A stretch of DNA of 44,074 bases from Burkholderiales bacterium (GTDB lineage Bacteria > Patescibacteriota > Minisyncoccia > Phycocordibacterales > UBA9973). The DNA lies in NCBI GenBank assembly GCA_023701005.1, contig JAMPXW010000001.1:99769-143842 (forward strand), read 5' to 3'. Positions 7,175-16,884 of the stretch are shown here, piece after piece. The position numbers and the translations under genes are program-made. The notes beneath the pieces were generated by a model. That model searched no databases and was not told the DNA's origin. It was given only the letters and a program-made list of their open reading frames with translations. How positions within the stretch are numbered: position 1 is the first letter of the stretch; each line of letters opens with the position of its first letter.

Positions 7175-9985
7175 GTGAAGAAAAAATATTTTCATAATAT
7201 AATAACTTCAATCCTTATCTCAAGTTTTTTCTTGATGCCATATTTTGCTATGGTAGAAAAAGCAAAGGCACAAAATATCTCCGGATATACAAGTGGCTTG
7301 GCTCCAGCGATAGCGAGACTGCCACAATGTCAGGCAGTGATGGGTCGTGGAATAAAAAGTTTATTTAATGGTATTGGAAATCTGTTTAGTAGTGGTAGCA
7401 CAACCTCAGGTTCTTCTGGCAATGAACAATTTTTACCTACAATCGCCGAAGGTGGAGATATTTTTAGTGAACAAAATGAGATAAACGCAGCAATGAACAA
7501 AGCTGAAAGCGATAGCTTAAAATCAGTAGTCAGCGCTGCTGGCAGTGCTGCTTCAGGTATATATGTCACTCTTCCTGAAACAACAGAATTAAAACTTAAT
7601 GAAATCCAAGCACACACTAAAGCTGCTGAAGAAAGCGCAAAAGCAACTGAAGAAAATGACTTATGTGTAAAAAGCATAGGAAGATTAATTATAAAAATGC
7701 TTTTACAAAAAATGACAGTAAGTACTGTAAATTGGATAAATAGTGGTTTCGAGGGCAGCCCAGCTTTCATACAAGACCCAGAAAAATTCTTCAGTGATAT
7801 TGCAAAAAATGAAGTTTTACAATTTGGATTAGAAATAAACAACCCTGATTTATTTCCTTTCGGAAAAGAATGGGTAAAAAACAATGCCTTAGTTTTCAAT
7901 AATAAATTCCAAGACAATGCACAATATTCTTTAAATAAATTAATTCAAGAAACAAATCCAGCATATGATGCTACTACTTTCAGTCAAGATTTCAGCATGG
8001 GTGGGTGGGATGCATGGTCCGCTATGACGCAAATCCCCGCCAACAATCCTCTCGGTTTCAAACTAATGGCTGATAATGAAATACAAAAAAGGCTCACGGG
8101 CACAGCACAATCAAATGCAGAAAATATTCGTGAAGCATTACAGCAAGCAAATGGATTTTTGGGAGATCAACGTTGTATAAATCCAGAAGGAATAACCAGA
8201 GAACAACACAACGAAGCATTAATAGATGGCAAAAAAGATTCTAATGGAGATATTATTGGTATATGTGAAGAATGGGAATACGTAACACCTGGATCAATGG
8301 TCGCCAAGGCAGCGACAGACACAATGGGATTCACAAAAGACTCCTTATTAAGCGCTGATGATTTAAACGACGCAGTAGCAGCTCTAATCGATGCATTTTT
8401 GGGACAATTTTCTTCTAAATTAATGGAGGATGGCTTTGCTAATTTAGGAGATGAAGGGATAAATGGATCTCTCCTAGTAGATAGCGGTTTTGATTCTACT
8501 CCATATAAATCTAGAACTCAAAAAGATTTTATACCTTCGCAACTTTCAAGTTCTTGGCTACAAGCAAATCCAGATTTTGATATACGCACAGACCTAACCC
8601 AAGCGTTAATAGATGAACAAAGAACTTACATAGACAAACTAGAATTACAAAACAAAGAACTAATTTCCACTACTGATAACAAAGAATACAAAATGGGTTC
8701 TAACGGAATTTCAAACGCTTACGGTCTTTTACCTGCAATTTATCAACTCGATTATTGTATCCCAGGTCCACACCCAGGATGGGAAGAAGATTCAAAAAGG
8801 ACTTTAGATAGTGTGCTAAATTTAGTAATACCGGAATCAGCAGGAAGTATTGAAGATAAGTCAGAAGTAGCTATCGTTGGAGCAGTAAAAACTATCGCCC
8901 CCCTAGCAGGTGCTGCAGTAGGAGCAAGTATTGGTTCAGTCGTACCGGTCGTCGGGACATTAATAGGTGCTGCAATAGGATCCCTGGTCGGTTTTGTTGT
9001 AGATTTGTTTTCCTCTGATGATGCCAATGAAAAATTAGCAAAATACTACTCAACTCAGATAGAGGCACTGATAGGCCTAAAAGTTAATCCGGACGAGGAA
9101 TCTTCTGTTGCAAATAATATACTCAGCAAACAAGGAATGGTACAGGGAATAAATAATATACTATATCAGTATGCTAATCGCATAAATAAATTTTATGATT
9201 CTAAATTATTACCTACTGTTACACAGAGAGCTACTACAAATTTCTATAATATAAATGGATATTATCAGATGATAAAAAATAACGAAAACAAAATAGCTTC
9301 TTTGATAAATATAAAAAATTCATTAAATTCCATAAAAGAAGCTATAGATAAACTAAATGATGAATATCCAACAATAGAAGAAAGAGGTGAAGAATATGAA
9401 AACAAATTAAAAGTACAGATAAACGCATTTGGCAGACTATCTTCCGAAATGGTAAATGGAGAAGATATAAGTAAGGCAGATTTACTTTTAAAACAAATAA
9501 TAGATAAAAAAAATATAGTATATAACGATTTGTTAAAAGGTCCTTATGGTTGTGAAAAAAATTTAGAAAATAAATTACCAAATGGACCATTTTCTAAACA
9601 AATTATAAACACAAAAAGAATGATTTATCCATTCCCTATAATATACGATTATAATGTATTAACAAAAAACCAAAATATCCCTGACCCTTGGCAAAGCGGT
9701 TTTAAAGAAAACAAAATGACATTCAACACAGACAAGGACGCTCAGGGACCAGCATTCTTACCAAACGTATTTTACCAAACAGGAGATGTTGCTCAAGATT
9801 CTGCGGCGCAACAAGCATTTTGCCAAGGTATTAATGACATTAGTTTGTGTATGATAGAAATAAGATCAATCTTCCCATTACATAGCCCTCAAACAACAGT
9901 AGGATCAAGTAATTTTAATTCTGGAAATTCAAAAATTCAATCTAGAGGTAGTGGTAAATTTGAAACAGTGATCGGAATTTATTAA
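7175..9985 (+). CDS. Large secreted/membrane hypothetical protein of the T4SS-like locus
   Basis: GTG start; signal-like N-terminus; internal Gly/Ala-rich hydrophobic segment GAAVGASIGSVVPVVGTLIGAAIGSLVGFVVDLF (glycine-zipper-like). Confidence 0.7.
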   Translation: MKKKYFHNIITSILISSFFLMPYFAMVEKAKAQNISGYTSGLAPAIARLPQCQAVMGRGIKSLFNGIGNLFSSGSTTSGSSGNEQFLPTIAEGGDIFSEQNEINAAMNKAESDSLKSVVSAAGSAASGIYVTLPETTELKLNEIQAHTKAAEESAKATEENDLCVKSIGRLIIKMLLQKMTVSTVNWINSGFEGSPAFIQDPEKFFSDIAKNEVLQFGLEINNPDLFPFGKEWVKNNALVFNNKFQDNAQYSLNKLIQETNPAYDATTFSQDFSMGGWDAWSAMTQIPANNPLGFKLMADNEIQKRLTGTAQSNAENIREALQQANGFLGDQRCINPEGITREQHNEALIDGKKDSNGDIIGICEEWEYVTPGSMVAKAATDTMGFTKDSLLSADDLNDAVAALIDAFLGQFSSKLMEDGFANLGDEGINGSLLVDSGFDSTPYKSRTQKDFIPSQLSSSWLQANPDFDIRTDLTQALIDEQRTYIDKLELQNKELISTTDNKEYKMGSNGISNAYGLLPAIYQLDYCIPGPHPGWEEDSKRTLDSVLNLVIPESAGSIEDKSEVAIVGAVKTIAPLAGAAVGASIGSVVPVVGTLIGAAIGSLVGFVVDLFSSDDANEKLAKYYSTQIEALIGLKVNPDEESSVANNILSKQGMVQGINNILYQYANRINKFYDSKLLPTVTQRATTNFYNINGYYQMIKNNENKIASLINIKNSLNSIKEAIDKLNDEYPTIEERGEEYENKLKVQINAFGRLSSEMVNGEDISKADLLLKQIIDKKNIVYNDLLKGPYGCEKNLENKLPNGPFSKQIINTKRMIYPFPIIYDYNVLTKNQNIPDPWQSGFKENKMTFNTDKDAQGPAFLPNVFYQTGDVAQDSAAQQAFCQGINDISLCMIEIRSIFPLHSPQTTVGSSNFNSGNSKIQSRGSGKFETVIGIY

Positions 9986-9987
9986 AA

Positions 9988-11937
9988 ATGAAAAAAAATA
10001 TATTAACAACGATATTAATACTGACAATCTTTCTCACACCATTCATGTCTTTCGCCGACCTTCCAATATGGGAAGATGATGATGGCACAGGATCTGGTGG
10101 TGGATATACTTATCCTGGACCTGGAATAGGGGGAGGAAGTGGCTCTTCTTCTGGTTCTTCAACCAGCTCAAAATCTAACCTTTTTGTAGACACACTAAAA
10201 GCTGATTATATAACTTATACAACAGCCAGACTTCATGGAACAGGAGGAGATACATTAAATTCTACATTACCTTTGACTGGATATTTTCGATACTCCAGAA
10301 TAGAATTATCTCCCATCTTTTGTAATGACACATATGGGACAAACATGATTTCAACAAAAGATATCAAATTAGGATCTACTTTGAACTATAACGAAACAAC
10401 AAAAAATGGGAATTTGTTCACTAGTAGCAATTCAACAAATTCTTTCTATCAAGATATTTCTAATTTAGTTCCAGATACAACTTACTATTATTGTGCAATA
10501 ATTTCTAATAAAGAAAACATAGCTTATGGTGGTGCTAGTATCGTCAAACAATTTCATACTAGTCCATATAAAACGACAGTGCGAACAAATGGAGCAACAT
10601 CTATAAAATCTACTTCAGCTGTTTTGAATGGATCATATAGCTCTGTAGAAAAAACTGTGACAACATATTTTGAATATAAAAAAGCTACGACATCTAGCAC
10701 GACTTCTTGGGAACAAGACTGTGAAGAAAAATATAGTTTGAAAGACAACGTAGGTGTTTCTTCTGCAAATATATATGGAAAATTAAAATGTAATTTATCT
10801 GGGTTAGAACCTTACACCAGATATCAATTTAGAGCAGTAGCCAAAAATACATCCGGCACAGAAAATAAAATAACTTATGGAAATACTCTCAGCTTCACCA
10901 CGAGCCCTAATATAGGCCCTGAAACAGGTGGAACGGGCACGAGTGGTGGTTCTGGCACGGGGAGTAGAGATACAACTCCTCGAGATTCTAGAGACCCTAG
11001 AGATCCAATTACAAATAAATGTCCAAACGGTGCTACAAACTATCCATCTTGCACCACCAATCCTGATGGAACTTGTGTAAATGGAAAAACGAATCCTCCT
11101 AGATGTGATTCTAGTGGACCTAAGATTTGTTCTAATGGCGCAACAAATTACTCATTATGTACTACATACTCAGATGGAACTTGTGTGAATGGAAACACAA
11201 ACCCTCCTATTTGTACTAGTACAGGAGCGGGAACAGATGGAGGGACAAATGGAGGAGGTACTGGCGGAACTGGCACAGATACAGATGGAGGAATAGGAAC
11301 ATGGACAAGCGGAGGAGGTACTGGCGGAACTGGCACAGAAATAGGTTCTGGAACAGGCACAACAGGAGGAAGAACGAGTGGCACATGGAGCACAACTAGA
11401 GGATCAGGAACATGGGTTGCCACGACAGGCACAGGTGGAATAGCAGGTGCAACTTGGTATGGAACAGGGAATGGTACAGGTACATGGGTAAGTGCTACAG
11501 GTTCTGGAACATGGACAAATGGTCTAGGTACAGGTGGTGCAGGAAGCGGTACATGGGGACAACCTTTAACATTAGGACAGACAGCAACTCCTCCAAATGA
11601 TGCTATTGTTCGATATCATGAAGGAATAGAACACGTATTTGTAAGACAAATCGTAAAAAACAGAAGTCTAGCAATTAAATATGGATATCAAGAAGGAACA
11701 GATTTACAAGCATTCGCTTGGTATCTAGCAGACGAATTTGCAAAAATGTTTGGTTACATTGATGAAAATAGAAAAGAAATCCGCGTAAGTCTTCCAGATA
11801 TAGCGGCATATCAACTCGTGTTGCTCGGAAATCAATTAACTGTTTACGAATATTATGACAACACTATCGTAGATGTTAGAAATGTGACGACAACATTCAA
11901 GGAAGCTTCTGATTACGAATATTATTTCAAGAAATAA
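9988..11937 (+). CDS. Secreted repeat protein: Fn3-like region, Cys-containing tandem repeats, Gly/Thr/Trp-rich low-complexity linker, C-terminal 'GIEHVFVRQI' domain
   Basis: Signal-like N-terminus; 'TTYYYCAII...' and 'PYTRYQFRAVAKNTSG' Fn3-like strands; NGATNYPSCTT.PDGTCVNGKTNPPRC duplicated; GTGTWVSATGSGTWTNGLGTG. Confidence 0.7.
   Translation: MKKNILTTILILTIFLTPFMSFADLPIWEDDDGTGSGGGYTYPGPGIGGGSGSSSGSSTSSKSNLFVDTLKADYITYTTARLHGTGGDTLNSTLPLTGYFRYSRIELSPIFCNDTYGTNMISTKDIKLGSTLNYNETTKNGNLFTSSNSTNSFYQDISNLVPDTTYYYCAIISNKENIAYGGASIVKQFHTSPYKTTVRTNGATSIKSTSAVLNGSYSSVEKTVTTYFEYKKATTSSTTSWEQDCEEKYSLKDNVGVSSANIYGKLKCNLSGLEPYTRYQFRAVAKNTSGTENKITYGNTLSFTTSPNIGPETGGTGTSGGSGTGSRDTTPRDSRDPRDPITNKCPNGATNYPSCTTNPDGTCVNGKTNPPRCDSSGPKICSNGATNYSLCTTYSDGTCVNGNTNPPICTSTGAGTDGGTNGGGTGGTGTDTDGGIGTWTSGGGTGGTGTEIGSGTGTTGGRTSGTWSTTRGSGTWVATTGTGGIAGATWYGTGNGTGTWVSATGSGTWTNGLGTGGAGSGTWGQPLTLGQTATPPNDAIVRYHEGIEHVFVRQIVKNRSLAIKYGYQEGTDLQAFAWYLADEFAKMFGYIDENRKEIRVSLPDIAAYQLVLLGNQLTVYEYYDNTIVDVRNVTTTFKEASDYEYYFKK
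11020..11220 (+). repeat. Two tandem Cys-rich protein repeats (NGATNYxxCTTxxDGTCVNGxTNPPxC)
   Basis: CPNGATNYPSCTTNPDGTCVNGKTNPPRC and CSNGATNYSLCTTYSDGTCVNGNTNPPIC in the translated CDS. Confidence 0.8.
11251..11340 (+). repeat. 29-bp exact direct repeat with 60-bp period
   Basis: ggaggaggtactggcggaactggcacaga at 11251-11279 and 11311-11339. Confidence 0.9.
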
Positions 11938-12007
11938 TATATAAAAAGACAAAGAAAGATGATAAAATATAATGGGTGAAAAGAAAACGCTTTCGTAAGT
12001 TAAAAAA

Positions 12008-14782
12008 ATGAATAAAGTCTCAACAAAAATAATAATATCAGTATTGATGGTGGCCATTTTCATGGCGCCTATTTCTGCTGGTATTAGAATCGATAAAAAT
12101 AAAAATTTATCTTTAAATATCGAAACAAAAAAAGCAGAAGCAGAGAATATCCACCCTCTTTTAAAAGAGAGTTCAATTGAATGGATAAACTCAAGTCAAA
12201 CAACAGCACAATTTACTATTGATATAAAAACTGGAACGAATGTTTATGATAAAGAAAATGACGAAAGCTACCCTGAATGGAATTTTATTGAACTTCTTGA
12301 TGTTGGATTCTTTTCTCCAACAATAGAAAAAAACCCAGCCGCAATAAAAAATGCAGTAATTTTAGCAATCTTTGATGGAGAAAAAAATATAAAACAAATA
12401 TACGACATATCTCAAACATTAGCATCAAAAACAGTCGGTGTAAGTTCTATTTGGAGATTGGGAGCATATAGTTGGTTTCCTCCAAAAAGTCTCAACATAC
12501 AAAATATAATAGTCGGCGACCTTTCTGCTGGAATGAATTATACTGCTGGTCTGTATTATAAAAGCACAGACGGAACAGGTGACACCTCTATATTAAATGG
12601 GGGGAAATATTGGAACTTTGGAAAAACAAAAACTTTATCTTTTAGAACGAGCAATGAGAACGAGGGACAAATAGGAAATACCGAAGCAGGAAATGAAAAA
12701 GGGACAGAAACCACAAGCCAAGCTGGATATTTTGACATAGATTGTGGCGTGACTAATATCGGTGGGTGTGTAGCTCAGTTTCTTTTTAGTATTTGGGAGG
12801 CATCAGCGGTAATTGCAAGATTCGCAGGACAATTTCTTGATTTTTTCATTTATTATGCAACTAACAGTTCTTCATATTCTAATTTATTTGTAGAAAAAGC
12901 ATGGGCGGCAGTACGTGATATTGCAAATATATTATTTATAATTGCCCTATTTTATGTAGCAATCAAAACGATACTCGGTTTAAATGTTTCTAATAATAAA
13001 AAGTTAGTAGGGATGGTAATCGCAATGGGTCTAGTAATAAATTTTAGTTTGTTTACTACAAAATTAGTAATCGATGGATCAAACATTTTAGCAAAAGTTT
13101 TTTATAATAACATAACCTCAAAATATAAAGGCACGAATGAAGTAGCAATAGAGAATAATGGACAAAAATCAATATCAATTGGAATAATTGATAAATTCAA
13201 TCCACAAGGGATATTAACACCAGAAACCTATACAATGATAACAGCCAATGGTATGGGAACTTTTATTTTTTTGACTTTATTTTTAATAGCAATAACTTTG
13301 TATACTGCTTATATTTTCTTTTCTGTGGCTTTTCTTTTTGTTGCAAGAGTCGTTTCTTTGTGGATCGCAATGATTTTCTCTCCTATCGCATTCGCTTCGT
13401 ATGCAGTACCTTTTGATATTCCCGGATTCGGCCACAAAGAATGGTGGGATAATTTAAGCAAAAATGCAATGCTCGCTCCTATATTTATATTCTTCTTATA
13501 TATAATAATTTTATTCACTGGTTTTTTAGGAGATATAGTTTCTTATGAAGATAATGGTAATCTAACATCATTAGCAAATCTAATGCAACACGTAATGAGT
13601 GTAGCTATACCATTCATAATTATTGCAATCTTGCTAATGAAATCAAAAGAATTCGCAGAAAAATTTGCTGGAGAAATAGGGAAGTCAATAAAAGGAATAG
13701 GTGGAGCATTAACAGGATTGGCTGTTGGTGGTGGAGCTTTAACTGCTGCTTTTGCTGGAAGAACAGCCTTTGGAAGAACTTCAGCAGCTGCTTCTAGGAG
13801 TGATTCAGCGGAAGCCTATAAAAACAGAGCAACATTGGGAAGGGATCTCACCATTAAAGAAAAAACTTGGGGTAAATTTGGTAATTACATAAACAAAACT
13901 CAAGAAAGTGTAGGGCATGTTGATCATGCAAGACATGAAATGGATGAACTAAAAGAAAAAGCTGGGCTAAAAGGAGTAAATGATAAGTTTTTATCTAAAC
14001 AACAACAAGAAAAACTTCAAGATACATTTTCAAAAGAAAAACGATCTGAAATTGAATCAGATATTAAAAGAGGTAAAAATCTAAAAGGCGAGGAAATAAC
14101 AGAAGCAATGGGTGGAATAAATCAATATAGAAAAGACAACCGTCAAGCTGTATCTCAAAATATAATTGATCATCCAGAAGAAGGTGATTTAGAAGAAAAA
14201 ACAATAAAAAGAAAAAGAACTATCACCAATTCATCTGGAGAAAAAGAAGAAATTGAAGAAGAGGTTGGAACAGGCAAAATGATATTATCAGATCAAGGAA
14301 AAAAGAAGGTGGAAGATGAATTAAGTAGAAAATTTGAAGAAATAACTGAAACCTTACGAAAGAAACTAGCAAAAGAAAGATTTGAACATATAAAAGGAGA
14401 AGCAGAAAAAAATGTAAATGTCGGAAAGAGACTAATGTCTAAATCTACAAGTGGAAGTTATGATATAAGAAACTTCACTACAAAAATGCATGAAAATGAC
14501 ACAAAAGGTCTTGCTGGTCTTTCTAATAAAGCACTTGCAGGGCTAACTGGGGCTGTCGCTCTTGGAATAAGAAGCGGTATGAAAATTGGTAAAGCCGGCC
14601 TAGGCACAAGTTCTTTCGGAACACCACAAAAAGAATTTTTTAAAGACATTGGTAATACAATAACTGAATCATTAAAAGGTATAAAAATTGATGTTAAATT
14701 AGGTGCTGGTGGGGGAGGTGGACACGATTCTCATGCTAAAAGCGATGACCATGGAGGGCATGGAGGTGGGGGACATCACTAA
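12008..14782 (+). CDS. VirB6/TrbL-like polytopic T4SS membrane protein with long cytoplasmic region and His/Gly-rich C-terminal tail
   Basis: Multiple TM segments (DIANILFIIALFYVAIKTILG; LVGMVIAMGLVINFSLFTTKLVID; GTFIFLTLFLIAITLYTAYIFF), charged helical domain, tail GGGGGHDSHAKSDDHGGHGGGGHH. Confidence 0.65.
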   Translation: MNKVSTKIIISVLMVAIFMAPISAGIRIDKNKNLSLNIETKKAEAENIHPLLKESSIEWINSSQTTAQFTIDIKTGTNVYDKENDESYPEWNFIELLDVGFFSPTIEKNPAAIKNAVILAIFDGEKNIKQIYDISQTLASKTVGVSSIWRLGAYSWFPPKSLNIQNIIVGDLSAGMNYTAGLYYKSTDGTGDTSILNGGKYWNFGKTKTLSFRTSNENEGQIGNTEAGNEKGTETTSQAGYFDIDCGVTNIGGCVAQFLFSIWEASAVIARFAGQFLDFFIYYATNSSSYSNLFVEKAWAAVRDIANILFIIALFYVAIKTILGLNVSNNKKLVGMVIAMGLVINFSLFTTKLVIDGSNILAKVFYNNITSKYKGTNEVAIENNGQKSISIGIIDKFNPQGILTPETYTMITANGMGTFIFLTLFLIAITLYTAYIFFSVAFLFVARVVSLWIAMIFSPIAFASYAVPFDIPGFGHKEWWDNLSKNAMLAPIFIFFLYIIILFTGFLGDIVSYEDNGNLTSLANLMQHVMSVAIPFIIIAILLMKSKEFAEKFAGEIGKSIKGIGGALTGLAVGGGALTAAFAGRTAFGRTSAAASRSDSAEAYKNRATLGRDLTIKEKTWGKFGNYINKTQESVGHVDHARHEMDELKEKAGLKGVNDKFLSKQQQEKLQDTFSKEKRSEIESDIKRGKNLKGEEITEAMGGINQYRKDNRQAVSQNIIDHPEEGDLEEKTIKRKRTITNSSGEKEEIEEEVGTGKMILSDQGKKKVEDELSRKFEEITETLRKKLAKERFEHIKGEAEKNVNVGKRLMSKSTSGSYDIRNFTTKMHENDTKGLAGLSNKALAGLTGAVALGIRSGMKIGKAGLGTSSFGTPQKEFFKDIGNTITESLKGIKIDVKLGAGGGGGHDSHAKSDDHGGHGGGGHH

Positions 14783-14837
14783 AAGTAGTTGAAAGTAAAA
14801 AGTTTATAAAGTTCACAAGATAAAAAATTAATAAAAA

Positions 14838-15740
14838 ATGGATCAAGCACAATTACAACAAAAAATCGCAGAATATTTCTTAAAACTTCCACAGGAAGCT
14901 CAAGAACTTTTTTCTAGTATGCAATGGCTAGAAAAATTAAAAGAAATAAGTACAAAATATGATTTAAGTGAAGAACAAATACAAACAATAGGCACAGAAA
15001 CAACTCTCGTTCTTTTGGGAATTATTCATGCAGAAGAATATGTGGATATTATAAAGAAAGAAATTAACATAGGGGAAAAAAATTTAGATAAACTCCTCTC
15101 AGAAATAAATGATGCTATCTTTAAAGACATAGGCCCTCAGCTGGAAGAAACTTTCTATAAGAATAATGGCATCAAGACAGAAATACCCAACAAACTAGAC
15201 GAACGTTTTGATAATCTTTCAAAAGAAACGAAAGATGCGATAAAAGCATCAGATTATCAAACAAAAATTTACGAAATAGGCCAAAAAAATGGACTCACTA
15301 TCTATCAAATAGGCTTGTTGGGAGAGGCAACATTAAATGTAATGTTGGGTATAACTTTACCAAACAAATTTGAAGAATCATTAATAAATATTGGGTTACC
15401 AAAAGAAAAAACTTTAGAATTAGCTAACGATATAAACGAACAGATATTAAGAAAAATCCGTGAAGAATTGGTAAAAAATATAAACAAATCAAATAGTAAT
15501 TTTGAAAAAAATAAATCCCTAGAAAGCAGAGAAGAACTTTTAAGCAAAATAGAAAACCCAGAACCAGTAAAACCAATATTAAATCCAAACATACATCCGA
15601 TATTATCACAGAAACTCACAGGTCCTTTTCAAATACCAAAAGCTGAAACAGACCACACTCTGAGCAATTTAAGCAAAAACACAGAGGAAGAAAAAAACAA
15701 ATTACCGAAAGTAGACCCATACAGAATGCCGATAGAGTAG
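14838..15740 (+). CDS. Hypothetical helical protein with an apparent internal duplication
   Basis: Two similar segments: 'LPQEAQELFSSMQWLEKLKEISTKYDLSEEQIQTIGTETTLVLLGIIH' and 'LSKETKDAIKASDYQTKIYEIGQKNGLTIYQIGLLGEATLNVMLGITL'. Confidence 0.65.
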   Translation: MDQAQLQQKIAEYFLKLPQEAQELFSSMQWLEKLKEISTKYDLSEEQIQTIGTETTLVLLGIIHAEEYVDIIKKEINIGEKNLDKLLSEINDAIFKDIGPQLEETFYKNNGIKTEIPNKLDERFDNLSKETKDAIKASDYQTKIYEIGQKNGLTIYQIGLLGEATLNVMLGITLPNKFEESLINIGLPKEKTLELANDINEQILRKIREELVKNINKSNSNFEKNKSLESREELLSKIENPEPVKPILNPNIHPILSQKLTGPFQIPKAETDHTLSNLSKNTEEEKNKLPKVDPYRMPIE

Positions 15741-15795
15741 GAAGGCACACAAAAACGCTAGGCAGTTAACGATTCTTAATTTATAATTGATTTAT

Positions 15796-16230
15796 ATGCA
15801 ATTTAAGGTACCACAATTTTTGGAAATAGAAGACAAAATATTTGGCCCATTCACTTTCAAGGAATTTGCTTATTTAACAGGTGGCGCCGGAATATGTTAT
15901 ATATTGTTCAAACTTCTAGGAATATATTTAGGAGCTATTCCAATATTGGCCGTGGCGGGTTTTTCTCTTCTCTTAACTTTCTATCACCCAAATGGCAAAC
16001 CCTTCATAAACATGGTAGAAGCAGGAATAAAATATGCCATGCAAGACAAATTATACATATGGAAAAGACATGAGATAAAAGTGAAAGCCCAACAACAAAA
16101 AGAAATGCGAATAGGTTCTCAATTAAAAACTGAAACAATGAATGAGAAAGGGGTTAGACTATCCGGAAGTAAATTAAGAGATTTAGCCTGGAGTTTAGAT
16201 ATTTTAGATGTAAAAAAAGAAAATAATTAA
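15796..16230 (+). CDS. PrgI family protein (T4SS locus)
   Basis: MQFKVPQFLEIEDKIFGPFTFKEFAYLTGGAGICYILFKLLG; conserved PrgI-family N-terminus and two TMs, adjacent to VirB4. ATG 15796 preferred to TTG 15787. Confidence 0.75.
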   Translation: MQFKVPQFLEIEDKIFGPFTFKEFAYLTGGAGICYILFKLLGIYLGAIPILAVAGFSLLLTFYHPNGKPFINMVEAGIKYAMQDKLYIWKRHEIKVKAQQQKEMRIGSQLKTETMNEKGVRLSGSKLRDLAWSLDILDVKKENN

Positions 16231-16238
16231 TTATATTT

Positions 16239-16880
16239 ATGGCATTAAACGCAAAAGCAACTCAAGAGTTTGTACCAATCAAGGAAGTCCGTGATGGTAT
16301 CGTCGTACTGAAAGACGGAGGATTGAGGGCTATCGTCTTAGCAAATTCCATAAATCTATCTTTAAAATCTGATGATGAACAAAGAGCCACGATACTTCAA
16401 TTCCAAAATTTTCTAAATACTTTAGATTTTTCTATTCAGATGTCGGTACAATCAAGGAAATTAGATATTCGTCCGTATCTTTTGCTTTTAGAAAACAGAA
16501 TGAAGGTACAAAACGAACCATTGTTAAAATTGCAGACGAAAGAATATATAGATTTCATAAGAAATTTTACAGAATCAGTAAACATAATGACAAAAAACTT
16601 TTTTATTGTTGTGCCATATACAAATGTGAGCTTGGGGCCAAAAGTAAATGTTTTCAAAAAAATATTTTCCAGAGATAATGCAAGAGAAGAAGAATTAAAA
16701 AACCAACTCGATTTCGAAGAAAAAAGATCCCAACTAGAAGAGAGGGTGAGTGTCATACAACAAGGTTTAGCACGTTGTGGTATAAAATCAGCCCAACTTG
16801 GAACAGAAGAAGTCGTGGAAGTATTTTATAAAGTATTTAATCCAGGAGAATTAGAAGGTAAAATAGATATGGAGCAATAA
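16239..16880 (+). CDS. TraC-like / VirB4 N-terminal-domain-like protein
   Basis: FVPIKEVRDGIVVLKDGGLRAIVLANSINLSLKSDDEQRATILQFQNFLNTLDF; lies directly between PrgI and VirB4. Confidence 0.6.
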   Translation: MALNAKATQEFVPIKEVRDGIVVLKDGGLRAIVLANSINLSLKSDDEQRATILQFQNFLNTLDFSIQMSVQSRKLDIRPYLLLLENRMKVQNEPLLKLQTKEYIDFIRNFTESVNIMTKNFFIVVPYTNVSLGPKVNVFKKIFSRDNAREEELKNQLDFEEKRSQLEERVSVIQQGLARCGIKSAQLGTEEVVEVFYKVFNPGELEGKIDMEQ

Positions 16881-16884
16881 ATAT

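Noticed and set aside
15738-15780. Weak similarity between aacgctaggcagttaac (after 15740) and aacactaggcattaggc (after 18726)
   Set aside because: Short, imperfect, no hairpin or flanking structure; could be chance or a decayed repeat, not enough to report as a feature.
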